Of a stretch of 64,000 nt of DNA, positions 16,071 through 25,905 are shown piece after piece (the first letter of the stretch is position 1; the number at the start of each line of letters is the position of its first letter). The notes beneath the pieces are model-generated. The model worked only from the letters and a program-made list of their open reading frames with translations, did no database searches and was not told the DNA's origin. Source of the stretch: Zoogloea sp. Lineage in GTDB: Bacteria; Pseudomonadota; Gammaproteobacteria; Burkholderiales; Rhodocyclaceae. A program made the translations under genes and the position numbers. The DNA lies in contig NZ_JAFLDT010000009.1 in NCBI RefSeq assembly GCF_017302315.1, forward strand, positions 1 to 64,000, in the 5' to 3' direction.

Positions 16071-16961
16071 TCATTGCTGCCGGGCAAACCATTCCACCAG
16101 AAAATCCACCAGCGCCCGCAGCACGGGGCGCATCTGCCGGTTCGACTGGAACACCGCATGGATGCCCAGTGACTTGGGCTCGTAGCCCGGCAGCAGGGCA
16201 ACCAGACGGCCCGACGCGATGAGATCGCGGGCCGCATAGCGGGGCTGCAGCGCAATCCCGGCGCCATGCTCGGCGGCACACAGCAGCGCCTGGGCCTCGT
16301 TGGCGCTGAGCCGCCCGCCCACCGGCACACCCAGGTGCTCACCCCGGGTGTCCACGAACTCCCACAGGCTGTGGCCGAAATAGGAGTAGGTCAGGCAGTT
16401 ATGGGTGCTCAGATCACTGGGCGTGGCCGGCGTGCCGTGCTCCGCCAGATAGGCGGGGGAGGCGCAAATCACCGAGGCGCAATCTGCCAGCCGACGGGCG
16501 ATCAGGTTGGGGTCCAGGTCATTGGTGATGCGGATGGCCAGATCAATCCGCTCTTCCACCAGATTCACCGCCCGGGAGTCCACACGCAGGTCCACCGCCG
16601 CCCGGGGATGGCGGCGCAGGAACTCGGGGAGGGCGCGGGCCAGCGCGGTCTGGGCCATGGACGGGGCACAGGCCACCCGCAGCATGCCGTGCACGGGATC
16701 GGCCTCGTCGGTGCCCGGCACCGCCATGGCCGCCGACACCTCCAGCATGGCCCGGCAGCGGGCCAGCACCTGCTCGCCGGGGGGCGTGAGGCTCAGGCGG
16801 CGGGTCGTGCGATGCAGCAGCCGGGCCCCGGCCCAGGTCTCCATCTCCCGCAGGTAGCGGGTCACCATGGCCGGCGACATCTCCAGCGCCTGGGCGGCGG
16901 CGGCCATGCTGCCCCGGTCGACGATCTCCACGAACACTTCGGCGGCGGTGATGCGGTCCAT
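16071..16961 (-). CDS. LysR-family transcriptional regulator
   Basis: A 296-aa LysR regulator. Residues 1-60 hold the winged HTH (MDRITAAEVFVEIVDRGSM, AAAAQALEMSPAMVTRYLRE), then the effector domain with DLAIRITNDLDP and LSANEAQALLCAAEHGAGIAL. The start MDRITAAEVF at 16961 is family-typical; ATG 16976 would add five residues. It is divergent from an NAD(P)-binding protein gene and probably regulates it, as is usual for divergent LysR pairs (inference). Confidence 0.87.
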   Translation of the reverse strand: MDRITAAEVFVEIVDRGSMAAAAQALEMSPAMVTRYLREMETWAGARLLHRTTRRLSLTPPGEQVLARCRAMLEVSAAMAVPGTDEADPVHGMLRVACAPSMAQTALARALPEFLRRHPRAAVDLRVDSRAVNLVEERIDLAIRITNDLDPNLIARRLADCASVICASPAYLAEHGTPATPSDLSTHNCLTYSYFGHSLWEFVDTRGEHLGVPVGGRLSANEAQALLCAAEHGAGIALQPRYAARDLIASGRLVALLPGYEPKSLGIHAVFQSNRQMRPVLRALVDFLVEWFARQQ

Positions 16962-17085
16962 ATTCAATCGGATCATGCAATAAAGACTTTCCGATTATGC
17001 GGTTTTTCTGCCGGATCAAGAAACATAGGATGACGGACATGGAAGGAGCAATCACGCGCCTCCGCAACGTTCCAGGAGAACTTTC

Positions 17086-17703
17086 ATGTCCCACATCGCT
17101 ATCCTCGGCATCACCGGCCGCGCCGGTTCCCGCATCGCCACCGAACTCCTCGGCCGCCGGCACACGGTCACCGGCATCGCCCGGAACATCGGCCAGGCCA
17201 GCGCCCAGCCCGGCCTCAGCCTGCAGGCCGCCGACGTCACCGACGGCAAGGCCCTGGCCCGCCTGCTTGAGGGCCACGATGTGGTGGTCAGCAGCACACG
17301 CTTTGTCGGCGGCATCGACGCCGCCACCCTGATCGCCGCAGCGAAGCAGGCCGGGGTGAAGCGGGTGGTGGTGGTCGGCGGGGCCGGCAGCCTGGAAGTG
17401 GCCCCGGGCATCGCCCTCATCGACACCCCGGAGTTTCCGGAGATCTACAAGGCCGAGGCCAGCGCCGGCGGTGTCTTCCTGCAGGCCCTGCGTGGCGAGA
17501 CCGAGCTGGACTGGACCTTCATCTCCCCGCCGGCCCTGTTCGAGCCGGGCCAACGCACGGGCCACTTCCGCCTGGGCGGCGACGCGCTGCTGATTGACGG
17601 AGCGGGCAACAGCCACATCTCCATGGAGGACTACGCCATCGCCCTGGTGGATGAGATTGAACAGCCCCGACACCCCCGCCAGCGCTTCACCGTCGGCTAT
17701 TGA
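17086..17703 (+). CDS. NAD(P)H-binding (NmrA-like) oxidoreductase family protein
   Basis: A 205-aa Rossmann-fold protein. It begins IAILGITGRAGSRIATELL, a GxxGxxG dinucleotide-binding loop, followed by DVVVSSTRFVGG and KRVVVVGGAGSLE. The NAD(P)H-binding/NmrA-like superfamily fits the length and the lack of a YxxxK catalytic motif. AGGAG lies 8 bp before the ATG. It is likely a redox-responsive or quinone-related enzyme, but the substrate is unknown. Divergent from the LysR gene. Confidence 0.75.
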   Translation: MSHIAILGITGRAGSRIATELLGRRHTVTGIARNIGQASAQPGLSLQAADVTDGKALARLLEGHDVVVSSTRFVGGIDAATLIAAAKQAGVKRVVVVGGAGSLEVAPGIALIDTPEFPEIYKAEASAGGVFLQALRGETELDWTFISPPALFEPGQRTGHFRLGGDALLIDGAGNSHISMEDYAIALVDEIEQPRHPRQRFTVGY

Positions 17704-17713
17704 GGCCGGCTTG

Positions 17714-17745
17714 GGGCGGCCCGCCCCCTTACGGGTGGGCCGCCC
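17714..17745. terminator. GC-rich hairpin between convergent genes
   Basis: Arms 17714-17726 and 17733-17745 pair over 13 positions (one G-T pair) with a 6-nt loop. It sits 10 bp after the NAD(P)-binding gene's stop and 13 bp before the M13 peptidase stop. It lacks a strong U-tract, so it is a probable rather than certain terminator. Confidence 0.55.
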
Positions 17746-17758
17746 TGGGTTTCTCCGC

Positions 17759-19825
17759 TTACCAGATCTTCACGCGATCCTTCGGGTCCAGCCACATGGG
17801 GTCACCCTTGCGGATGCCGAAGGCCTTGTAGAAGCCCGGCTCATGCTGGGAGGCCGAGTAGGCGCGGTAACCGCCCGGGGGGTGGGCGTCGGTGGCGGTG
17901 ACCTGACGCAGGTAGCCCTCCCGGGCCTTGTCCGACCACATCTGGGCCCAGGCCACAAAACAGCGCTGTTGCTGGCTCAGCCCGTCGATGGGGCGGTTCT
18001 CCCGGGGATGGGCCTTGAGGTATTTCTCGAGGGCGCCATAGGCAAAGGCCACGCCACCCACGTCGGCGAGATTCTCAGTGACGGCGAGGGCACCGTTGGC
18101 GTGCAGCCCGGGGAGCACCTGGTAGGCATTGGCCTGGCTCACCAGCTTGCCGGCCTGGGCGACGAAGCGGGTCTCGTCATCCTTGACCCACCAGTTGCGG
18201 ACATTGCCCAGCTCGTCGTACTGGCGTCCGCCCGAGTCGAAACCATGGGTCAGCTCATGGCCGATCACGGCGCCGATGGCGCAGAAGTTGGTGGCCGGGT
18301 CACCCTTGGGATCGTAGATTGGCGGCTGCAGGAAAGCCGCGGGAATCTCGATGGCGTTGCGCATGGGGCTGTAGGCCGCGTTGATGACGGTGGGCAGGGT
18401 GGAGTGGGGATCGGCAAAGGCATCCTGCTGGATCGGCCCGCCAAATCGGGCCAGATCACGCCGGGCCATGAAGGTGGTGATGCGCTCCAGGTTGCCGAAA
18501 TAATCGTCGGCACGCACATCCACCGACGAGGTATCGATCCACTGGTCCGGATAGCCCACGGTGATGGACACCTTGTCGAGCTTGGTCAGGGCCTGCTTGC
18601 GGGTGGCGGCGGTGAGCCAGGTGTTCTTTTCGAGGCGGGCACGGAACTCGGCCCGCACGCGTCCCACCATGTCCTCCACCGCGTGGCGTGATGCCGGGCT
18701 GAAGTGCTTGGCCACATACAAACGGCCCAGGGGATGGCCGATCTTCCCGGCGATCTTGTCGAACACCTGCTTGGAGCGGGGCGGCAGCTCGAAGCCCGAG
18801 CCGTAGAAAGCGCGGGTGAAGGTCAGGGCGGGGGCATTGAAGTCGGTGGACAGGCCCCCCAGGCTCATGCGCAGGTACTCCCACTTGAGGTAGGTTCTCA
18901 GCTCGTCCAGGGGCAGCTCGGCGAAGATGGCAGCCCGTTCGACCATGGACTTCACCTCGAGGGCCGTGACAGTGGACGGCGGGGCCAGGCCGATCGTCGC
19001 GAAGTAGGCGTCCCAGTCAAAACCCGGCGTCAGCGCCTTGATCCTGGCGTAAGGCATCTCCACGAAGCGCTTCTCAGGATCCTGATGCTCCACGAGGGGC
19101 TGGCGCACCCGGGCAATCCGCGTTTCCAGGGCCAGCAGCCGCGCTGCAAAAGCCTTGGCCTCCGCGTCAGCAAAACCGGCCAGCACCATGGTGTCCGTCA
19201 CGTAGGTGAGATAGGCCTCCCGGAAGCGGGCCGACTCCGGCTTGAGGTAATCCTCGAAGTTCGGCATCACGAGCGCGCCGTCACCCACCACCACAATGTA
19301 GCGGGTCTTGTCACGGATACCCGGGGCAATGCCCGCGCCCAGCGCAACGGGTTCGTTGGTCGCCAGATACAGGCGGGCCAGCTCCGGGGCCAGCCCGCTC
19401 CTGTCCGTGATGGCAGCGATGCGCTCGAACACCGGTTTGAGGGGCGCATGGCCCAGGGCCTTCAGGCGGGCCTCGTCCATGCCTGCCGTGTAGAGATCAC
19501 CCACCTGCTGGGTGGGGCTGCCCTTGGGTGCAGACGCGGCCTGGCGTGCCGCCTCTTCCACCACCTGGAGCAGGATCACGTCCGTGCGCCTGGACATCAG
19601 GTCGAGGCCCGAGATGCGCACGCTGTCCGCGGGGATCTGCATGGCGTCGTACCAGCGGCCGGCGGCGTAGCGGGTGAAATCCTTGCGGGGGTCGGCGCTG
19701 CGGTCCATCTTGTCCACCGAGAAGCCGGCCGGAAAGCCGAAGCTGGGAACCTCGCCGGCCTGGACAGCCTGGACGGAACAGGCAGCCATGGCCGCCACGA
19801 CAAGACGCATCGGGAAGTGCTTCAT
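17759..19825 (-). CDS. M13-family zinc metallopeptidase (neprilysin/PepO-like)
   Basis: A 688-aa exported peptidase. The signal peptide ends near QAVQAGEV. The C-terminal catalytic domain shows the M13 signatures NAAYSPMRN (substrate-binding), VIGHELTHGFD (HExxH zinc ligands), ENLADVGG (third ligand Glu) and the terminal DPKDRVKIW. The N-terminal 400 residues form the lid domain. Length is typical of the family. ATG 19825 has AAGGA 7 bp upstream; ATG 19831 is also possible. Acts in the periplasm or at the cell surface on peptides; substrate unknown. Confidence 0.9.
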   Translation of the reverse strand: MKHFPMRLVVAAMAACSVQAVQAGEVPSFGFPAGFSVDKMDRSADPRKDFTRYAAGRWYDAMQIPADSVRISGLDLMSRRTDVILLQVVEEAARQAASAPKGSPTQQVGDLYTAGMDEARLKALGHAPLKPVFERIAAITDRSGLAPELARLYLATNEPVALGAGIAPGIRDKTRYIVVVGDGALVMPNFEDYLKPESARFREAYLTYVTDTMVLAGFADAEAKAFAARLLALETRIARVRQPLVEHQDPEKRFVEMPYARIKALTPGFDWDAYFATIGLAPPSTVTALEVKSMVERAAIFAELPLDELRTYLKWEYLRMSLGGLSTDFNAPALTFTRAFYGSGFELPPRSKQVFDKIAGKIGHPLGRLYVAKHFSPASRHAVEDMVGRVRAEFRARLEKNTWLTAATRKQALTKLDKVSITVGYPDQWIDTSSVDVRADDYFGNLERITTFMARRDLARFGGPIQQDAFADPHSTLPTVINAAYSPMRNAIEIPAAFLQPPIYDPKGDPATNFCAIGAVIGHELTHGFDSGGRQYDELGNVRNWWVKDDETRFVAQAGKLVSQANAYQVLPGLHANGALAVTENLADVGGVAFAYGALEKYLKAHPRENRPIDGLSQQQRCFVAWAQMWSDKAREGYLRQVTATDAHPPGGYRAYSASQHEPGFYKAFGIRKGDPMWLDPKDRVKIW

Positions 19826-19840
19826 GCTCATTTCCTTCTC

Positions 19841-20293
19841 TCACTCGCTGACAATCAGGCCTTTGGTACCGGCGTCGTGATCCATCCACCCATCCTCGCC
19901 CTTGAGGCGACGGTCACCCTGGATCGTGTAGGTCACGGTGCCCACCCGGAACACCAGGGCTCCGTCGCTTCGCTTTGCCTTCACCGGCTTGCCATTCACC
20001 CACACCTTTTCCTTGGCGTCGATACGGATCGTCGCCACCGTGGCACCCGCATCCGACCTGGCCACCCACTGCCCGGCGTAGGGTGTTGCCACGCCGGGCG
20101 CCTCCAACGGTGCGCTGCCGAAGCCCGCCTTGGCGTTCTCCGCCTTCGACTTGGTGATGTCACAGCCCTGGGCCTCCGACACCTGGGTACAGCCGGAACG
20201 CTCAAGCTGCTGGGCATACTTGGCATTGATCGCATGAGCCGGGGTGTGGAGCAACAGGCAGACAGGCGCGAGCAGGAGCAGGGCAGGTTTCAT
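19841..20293 (-). CDS. Small exported protein of unknown function
   Basis: 150 aa with a signal peptide (MKPALLLLAPVCLLLHTPAHA) and a mature domain with two Cys (SGCTQVSEAQGCD), a beta-rich segment with VWVNGKPV and a closing DHDAGTKGLIVSE. I do not recognise a named family. It starts at ATG 20293 behind AGGGAGA and ends 9 bp before the M13 peptidase gene's ATG region on the same strand, so the two are probably co-transcribed. A periplasmic role linked to the peptidase is possible but unproven. Confidence 0.65.
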   Translation of the reverse strand: MKPALLLLAPVCLLLHTPAHAINAKYAQQLERSGCTQVSEAQGCDITKSKAENAKAGFGSAPLEAPGVATPYAGQWVARSDAGATVATIRIDAKEKVWVNGKPVKAKRSDGALVFRVGTVTYTIQGDRRLKGEDGWMDHDAGTKGLIVSE

Positions 20294-20503
20294 GGGGTTC
20301 TCCCTAGAGTGGGTCAGTCTTTGAAAGAGGCCGGATCGAGGTCTGACGGGGCAACGCAGCGGGAGGTGGTATGAAACCATCGCAGGCTCACCCATTCGGG
20401 ATCTCTGGCGCAGCATGTTAGCTGGCCTGGAAGTTTCACGGACACGCATTACGGCCAATGCATCGCCCTGACAATCCCCCGCCCGCATGGTTAAATCGCA
20501 GCC

Positions 20504-21880
20504 ATGAATCCATGCCCCCCCAACACCACAGACACCGCGGTCGCCGATCATCGGGAAGCCGCCTGGTCCGAGTATGCCGTGCTGGTGGTGGACGACGAAG
20601 CCGGGGTGCGCAACTTTCTGGAACGCGCCCTGCGGGCCCGGGGTTGTCGAGTGGAGGTGGCCGGATCGGCCGAAGAGGGTGCCGAGCGCCTGCGCGAACA
20701 TCACTTCGACGCCATCGTGCTCGATATCGCCCTGCCGGGCCGCTCGGGCATGGAGTGGCTGCGCAGCCTGAAGAACGCCGGCTTTGCCGGCGACGTGATC
20801 CTGATCACCGCCTTTGCCGACATCGAAACCGCCATCGACGCCCTGCGCGCCGGGGCCTCCGACTTCGTGCTCAAGCCCTTCCGGGTCGATCAGATCATCA
20901 ATTCCCTGCAACGCTGCTTCGAACGCGCCCGCCTGTACCGCGAGAACTTCGTGCTGCAGCGCCAGGTGGCCGGCCTGGGGGGTGAAGTAGCCGGACTGAT
21001 CGGCCATTCGGCACCGATGCGCGCCCTGTGTGACATGATCCGGCGCGTCGCGCCCACCCCGGCCACCGTGCTCATCCTTGGCGAATCGGGCGTCGGCAAG
21101 GAGGTGACAGCGCGGGCCCTGCACCAGATGAGCCCGCGGGCCGAGCGTTCCTTCGTGCCCCTCAACTGCGCGGCGGTGTCCGCGGAACTGATCGAAAGCG
21201 AACTTTTCGGCCACGTGCGGGGCGCCTTCACCGGTGCCCGTGAAGCCCGGCGCGGCCTGTTCCACTACGCCAACGGCGGCACCCTGTTCCTCGACGAGGT
21301 GGGCGAGCTGCCCCTGGCCATGCAGACCAAGCTGCTGCGCGTGCTGGAAGAGCGGCGCATCCGCCCGGTGGGCAGCGAGGCCGAGGTGCCGGTGGACGTG
21401 CGCGTGGTGGCTGCCACCAACCGCGACCTGCACGCCGAAGTGGCGGCGGGGCGCTTCCGGCGCGATCTGTTCTACCGCCTCGAGGTGCTCACCCTGTCGA
21501 TCCCGCCCCTGCGCCAGCGCCCCGAAGACGTAGCCGAACTGGTGCAGCACTTCAACGCCCAGCTGTCCTCGCGCCTGGGCCTGCCGCCCCTCACCGTCAC
21601 GCCCGCCGACCTGGTCAGCCTGGCCACCTATCCCTGGCCTGGAAACGTGCGCGAGCTGCGCAACCTCATCGAACGTTCACTGATCCTGGGCAGCCTGCCG
21701 GTGCACAACCAGGTCCAGGGCATGGCCGACCCCCTGCCCCTGAGCCTGGCCGAGGTGGAGAAGCGCCACATCCTGGCCGTTCTCGACCAATGCGGCGGCA
21801 ACAAGACCCACGCCGCCACCCTGCTGGGCGTGTCCCGCAAGACCCTCGACCGCAAGGCGGTGGAGTGGGGCCTGGCATGA
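20504..21880 (+). CDS. Sigma-54-dependent response regulator (NtrC family)
   Basis: 458 aa. An N-terminal receiver domain (residues 25-140: [13 protein letters not shown], phospho-Asp in [12 protein letters not shown], Lys in VLKPF) is followed by the AAA+ sigma-54 activation domain ([32 protein letters not shown]) and a Fis-type HTH tail ([16 protein letters not shown]). It activates sigma-54 promoters after phosphorylation. The downstream gene is its likely Cache-domain sensor kinase. A near-consensus sigma-54 promoter with tandem palindromes lies 7 kb away before fdnG, so this pair may drive the formate dehydrogenase operon (inference). Confidence 0.92.
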   Translation: MNPCPPNTTDTAVADHREAAWSEYAVLVVDDEAGVRNFLERALRARGCRVEVAGSAEEGAERLREHHFDAIVLDIALPGRSGMEWLRSLKNAGFAGDVILITAFADIETAIDALRAGASDFVLKPFRVDQIINSLQRCFERARLYRENFVLQRQVAGLGGEVAGLIGHSAPMRALCDMIRRVAPTPATVLILGESGVGKEVTARALHQMSPRAERSFVPLNCAAVSAELIESELFGHVRGAFTGAREARRGLFHYANGGTLFLDEVGELPLAMQTKLLRVLEERRIRPVGSEAEVPVDVRVVAATNRDLHAEVAAGRFRRDLFYRLEVLTLSIPPLRQRPEDVAELVQHFNAQLSSRLGLPPLTVTPADLVSLATYPWPGNVRELRNLIERSLILGSLPVHNQVQGMADPLPLSLAEVEKRHILAVLDQCGGNKTHAATLLGVSRKTLDRKAVEWGLA

Positions 21881-21890
21881 CCGGCCCGGC

Positions 21891-23993
21891 GTGTCGGTGG
21901 GGCGCCCGCCCTTGATCGACGTCCGGGAACGCCTCAGCCGCTCGGTCCGCAGCAAGCTGCTGGCCATGGTGCTGGCGCCCCTGTTCCTCGGCGTGCCCAT
22001 CCTGCTCGGGCTGGTGTGGATGTGGGGCACCCAGGGCTACCAGCAGCTGGTCAGCTACAAGGTCAGCTCCGACCTGGTCACCGCCCACGAGTATTTTGCC
22101 CACATGCACCAGACCATGGCCGTGGACATCGCGGCCCTGGCTGGTTCCCAGCGCCTGGCCCGGGCCATGGCGGCGCCCGGCGGGGCAGGCATCGGGCGCT
22201 ACCTTGACGAAGCCCGTCAGCAGACCGGGCTGGACTTCCTCTATCTGCTCGACACCCACGGTGCGCTGCAGGGGACGACCCGGTCACGCCAGCCGGGCGC
22301 AGAGCGCGGCGCCTGGCCGGTGGTGCGCAAGGCCCTGGCCGGTGAAGCCGCCACCGCCATCGACGTCTTCGATGCCGAACAGCTCGCCGCCATCGACCCC
22401 GCCCTGCGCCAGCGGGCCCGCCTGAGCCTGGTGCCCACCCCCAACGCCGCCCCCGACGAGCGCCTGGAGGAAACCCGCGGGCTGATGATCCATGCCGCCA
22501 TCCCGGTGCGCGATGAAGGTGGGCAGCTCATCGCCGTGCTGGAAGGCGGCGTACTGCTCAATGGCAACAGCGACATGGTGGATCGCATCAACGCCATCAT
22601 CTACCGGGAGGGCACCCTGCCCCTGGGCAGCCGCGGTACCGCCACCCTGTTCCTCGGCGACACCCGCATCGCCACCAACGTGCGCCTGTTCGAGGGTGAG
22701 CGCGCCCTCGGCACCCGTGCCTCCCGGGCCGTGCGCGACCACGTGCTGCAGGAGGGCAAGGTGTGGCTCGACACTGCCTTCGTGGTGAATGACTACTACG
22801 TGTCGGGCTACGAGCCGGTGATCGACAGCTTCGGCAAGCGCGTCGGCATGCTCTACGTGGGCTTCCTGGAAGCCCCCTTCAGCGCCGCCATGCAGGGCGC
22901 GATGTTCACCCTGTTCGCGGTCTTCGTGTCGGTCAGCGTGGCCGGCTGCGTGCTGTCCCTGCGCTGGGCGCAGAGCATCTTCAAGCCCCTGGAACAGGTG
23001 GGCGCCACCATCGACCGCGTCGGCGCGGGCGATGCCGAAGCACGGGTCGGCCCGGTGGCCAGCCAGGACGAGATCGGCCAGCTCGCAGCGGCCTTCGACG
23101 GCCTCCTCGACACCCTCGCCGCCCGCCGGGCCGAGCTGCAGCGCTGGGGGGACGAACTGGACCGCAAAGTGGCCGAACGCACCCTCGAACTGCAGGCGGC
23201 CAACGCCACCCTGGAACAGGCCCGCCACCACCTGGCCATGACCGAGAAACTCGCCGCCATCGGCGAACTCACCGCCGGCGTGGCCCACGAGATCAACAAC
23301 CCGGTGGCGGTGATCCAGGGCAACCTGGATGTGATGAAGGAGATCCTCGGCCCGGCCGCCGAGCCGGTGCGCGAGGAGATCCGCCTGATCCACGAGCAGA
23401 CCCACCGCATCTGGCTGATCGTCACCAAGCTGCTGCAGTTTGCCCGCCCCGGGGAGTTCGCCGGCTATACCGAGGGCGTAGACCCCAACGCCCTCATCGC
23501 CGACTGCCTGGTGCTGACCCGCCACAACCTGGAACGCCGCAACATCGACGTCCACGTGGACGCTGCGGCCACCTGCAAGGTCGAGGTGAACGCCAGCGAA
23601 CTGCAGCAAGTCCTCATCAACCTCATCGTCAATGCCATCCAGGCCATGCCCGACGGCGGCAGTCTGCGCCTGCGCATCCGCGACTGGGAAGAAGATGGCC
23701 GAACGGTGGGTGCTGCGATGGAGGTCTGCGACACCGGCCAAGGCATCGCCGCCGAGGACCTGTCACGCATCTTCGACCCGTTTTTCACCACCAAGAAGGG
23801 CTCGGGCACCGGGCTCGGGCTATCCATCAGCTACACCATCGTGGAACGCTACGGTGGCCACATCTCGGTGGCCAGCAAGCCCGGGCAGGGCGCCTGTTTC
23901 ACCGTGCACCTGCGCAGCGAGGCGCGCTACGCCGACGCCCCCACAGCCCCCGGCTTCACCGCCCGCTGGATCGAGACCCGGCCGCGACGCTAA
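21891..23993 (+). CDS. Membrane sensor histidine kinase with periplasmic Cache domain
   Basis: 700 aa from GTG 21891, 10 bp after the regulator gene. One TM at about 23-45 and another at about 305-335 bracket a ~260-aa periplasmic sensor. Its end, DYYVSGYEPVIDSFGKRVGMLYVG, is the mark of Cache_3-Cache_2 fusions. A HAMP domain, a short coiled coil, HisKA (TAGVAHEINNPVAVIQGN, His ~467) and HATPase_c (EVCDTGQGIA, GSGTGLGL) follow. The signal is unknown; Cache domains bind small organic ligands. It pairs with the upstream sigma-54 regulator. Confidence 0.88.
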   Translation: MSVGRPPLIDVRERLSRSVRSKLLAMVLAPLFLGVPILLGLVWMWGTQGYQQLVSYKVSSDLVTAHEYFAHMHQTMAVDIAALAGSQRLARAMAAPGGAGIGRYLDEARQQTGLDFLYLLDTHGALQGTTRSRQPGAERGAWPVVRKALAGEAATAIDVFDAEQLAAIDPALRQRARLSLVPTPNAAPDERLEETRGLMIHAAIPVRDEGGQLIAVLEGGVLLNGNSDMVDRINAIIYREGTLPLGSRGTATLFLGDTRIATNVRLFEGERALGTRASRAVRDHVLQEGKVWLDTAFVVNDYYVSGYEPVIDSFGKRVGMLYVGFLEAPFSAAMQGAMFTLFAVFVSVSVAGCVLSLRWAQSIFKPLEQVGATIDRVGAGDAEARVGPVASQDEIGQLAAAFDGLLDTLAARRAELQRWGDELDRKVAERTLELQAANATLEQARHHLAMTEKLAAIGELTAGVAHEINNPVAVIQGNLDVMKEILGPAAEPVREEIRLIHEQTHRIWLIVTKLLQFARPGEFAGYTEGVDPNALIADCLVLTRHNLERRNIDVHVDAAATCKVEVNASELQQVLINLIVNAIQAMPDGGSLRLRIRDWEEDGRTVGAAMEVCDTGQGIAAEDLSRIFDPFFTTKKGSGTGLGLSISYTIVERYGGHISVASKPGQGACFTVHLRSEARYADAPTAPGFTARWIETRPRR

Positions 23994-24003
23994 ACCGCTC
24001 CAC

Positions 24004-24774
24004 TCAGGCCGATGCGCGCCGCAGCCAGGCGCTCACCCCGTCCACTACCACCGCCATCATCAGCATGGCCAGGATGACAGTGCTGGCCTCCGCCTCGTGG
24101 AACAGGGACAGGCTGTAATACAACTGGGCGCCCAAGCCGCCGGCCCCGACAAAGCCCAGAATCGCCGCCATGCGGATGTTCATCTCCCAGCGGTACAGGG
24201 CGTAGGCCAGCCACTGGGGCGCCACCAGGGGCAGGGTGCCGTAGAGGAAGGTGGCCAGCGCCGGGGCACCACTGCTGACAAGGGCCTCGGACGGTGCCGC
24301 TGGCGTGTTCTCCAGCGCCTCGGCAAACAGGCGTCCGAGCACCCCGGTGGTGTGCAGGGCCAGCGCCAGGGTACCGGCGAAGGGGCCAAGACCAGCCGCC
24401 AGCACCATCAGGGTGGCCCACACCAGCTCGGGCACCGAGCGCAGCAGGTTGAGGCTGAAGCGCGCCACCTGCCCGACCAGCCAGCCCTGGCGACCCGCCG
24501 CAGGCAAGGCCAGGCCGGCCGCCAGGATCGCCGCCAGCAGGGTGCTGAGAAGGGAGATGGCCAGGGTTTCCAGCGCCGCCCAAGCCACCTTGGCCAGGAA
24601 GTCAGCGGAGGTCTCCGGCGGAAAGAAGCGCTTCACAAAGTCCGCCGCCTCATTGGCAGCCGACCCCGTGAACAGGGCGCCCAGGGGCATGTCGAGAAAA
24701 GCAAAGCTGGCGCCCACGGCCGCCAGCAGCAGGGCCACGGCCAGCAGCGCGCCAAGGGAGATGCCTGCCCTCAT
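24004..24774 (-). CDS. ABC transporter permease, phosphonate/selenate type (PhnE-like, second)
   Basis: 256-aa inner-membrane permease with about six TM segments. The binding-protein-dependent EAA-like loop is GTLPLVAPQWLAYALYRWE, and the conserved ILGFVGAGGLGAQL segment is typical of PhnE permeases. It begins within the last codons of the preceding permease (ATGA overlap) and is the last gene of the leftward ABC operon. Two unlike PhnE-type permeases in tandem form a heterodimer in this transporter class. Substrate is discussed under the binding protein. Confidence 0.85.
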   Translation of the reverse strand: MRAGISLGALLAVALLLAAVGASFAFLDMPLGALFTGSAANEAADFVKRFFPPETSADFLAKVAWAALETLAISLLSTLLAAILAAGLALPAAGRQGWLVGQVARFSLNLLRSVPELVWATLMVLAAGLGPFAGTLALALHTTGVLGRLFAEALENTPAAPSEALVSSGAPALATFLYGTLPLVAPQWLAYALYRWEMNIRMAAILGFVGAGGLGAQLYYSLSLFHEAEASTVILAMLMMAVVVDGVSAWLRRASA

Positions 24775-25592
24775 GCCAGCCGCCTGCGCAGAAAGCCGGA
24801 CAAGCCATCCGCCGCCAGCACCAGTACCAGGAAGGTGGCCAGGATGCTTGCCGCCTCACCGCCATTGAGCATCTTCATGGACTGATCCATCAGCTGGCCG
24901 AGGCCACCCGCGCCGACGAAGCCCATCACCACCGAGGCGCGCACCGCGCACTCCCAGCGATACACGGTGTAGGACACCAGCTCCTGGGCCGCATTGGGCA
25001 GCAGCCCGTAGCACAGGGCAGCAAGGCGCCCGCTGCCGGCTTCCAGCAGGATGCGCGCCGGGCGGGCATCGGTGGATTCGAGGATCTCACCGTACACCTT
25101 GCCCAGCATGCCCCCGTAGGTGATGCCCAGGGCCAACACACCAGCCGCCGCCCCCAGGCCGAAGACGCGCACGAACAGCAGCGCCCACACCAGCTCCGGC
25201 ACCCCTCGCAGCACTGCCAGTACCCCGCGGGCCAGGCCGCGCAGGATCTGCCCGACCCAGCCACCACGCCCCGGCCCCAGGCGCGAGATCGACAGGCTGC
25301 GGGTCATCAGCAGGCCCAGGGGCACCGCCAGCAGCATGGACAGGGCAATGCCCGCCGTCGCCATGGCCAGGGTCTCGACCGTGGCCCGGGCCAGCATCGC
25401 CAGAAATTCAGGCGCGGTCTCGGGCGGCAGGAAGCCCCCCAGAAAATGCCCCATGGCCTGCAGGTTGCCCGCCTCGAACAGGGCCGCCGGACGAAAGTCC
25501 GTCAGACGCAGCAGGGGCCACAGCAGCACCAGCGCCACCAGGGTCCAGCCCAGCCGCGGCAAGGCCGCCGGATCGCGGGTAGCGGTGCTCAT
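24771..25592 (-). CDS. ABC transporter permease, phosphonate/selenate type (PhnE-like, first)
   Basis: 273-aa inner-membrane permease (start ATG 25592). The N-terminal TM is at about 14-33, and the PhnE core includes VLRGVPELVWALLFVRV, YGLLPNAAQELVSYTVYRWE and VMGFVGAGGLGQLMDQ. The longer frame to 25850 lies in the intergenic repeat region and is not supported. Overlaps the next permease by 4 bp. Paired with it as the membrane part of the transporter. A 313-bp gap with REP-like hairpins separates it from the ATPase gene. Confidence 0.87.
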   Translation of the reverse strand: MSTATRDPAALPRLGWTLVALVLLWPLLRLTDFRPAALFEAGNLQAMGHFLGGFLPPETAPEFLAMLARATVETLAMATAGIALSMLLAVPLGLLMTRSLSISRLGPGRGGWVGQILRGLARGVLAVLRGVPELVWALLFVRVFGLGAAAGVLALGITYGGMLGKVYGEILESTDARPARILLEAGSGRLAALCYGLLPNAAQELVSYTVYRWECAVRASVVMGFVGAGGLGQLMDQSMKMLNGGEAASILATFLVLVLAADGLSGFLRRRLA

Positions 25593-25905
25593 CGCGACAG
25601 GCCCGATGCAGGCAGGGGCTTGAGCACCACTTGCTGGATCACCCGATGGGTAAAGCTGTAGGCGTCTATGGAAGGCTCTGACGGCGAATAGTGGGACGGT
25701 GAGGGCGACTTCAGTCGCCCGCGGACGTGGGGCAACGGTTTGCTCGCGATCAACGCGTGGAGGGCGACTGAAGTCGCCCCTGCAGGAGTGGCCGCATCGA
25801 CCGTCAGACGACCCGTCAAACTGAGGAAAACTGGATGAACTCGACCCCACGGCAGCAAACGCGCCAGCCGTCGGATGACATCCCCCCTGCAGTCATGGCC
25901 GGGCC
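25593..25905. other. Gene-free gap containing a palindromic repeat unit
   Basis: This interval between the permease and ATPase genes contains no credible gene. Its recognisable content is the REP-like unit at 25703-25780. Confidence 0.6.
25703..25780. repeat. REP-like palindromic unit, copy 1
   Basis: Two short hairpins, GGGCGACTTCAGTCGCCC at 25703-25720 and GGGCGACTGAAGTCGCCC at 25762-25779, are inverted relative to each other and 41 bp apart. The same arrangement occurs at 26751-26829. This resembles BIME/REP units common in Proteobacteria. Confidence 0.75.
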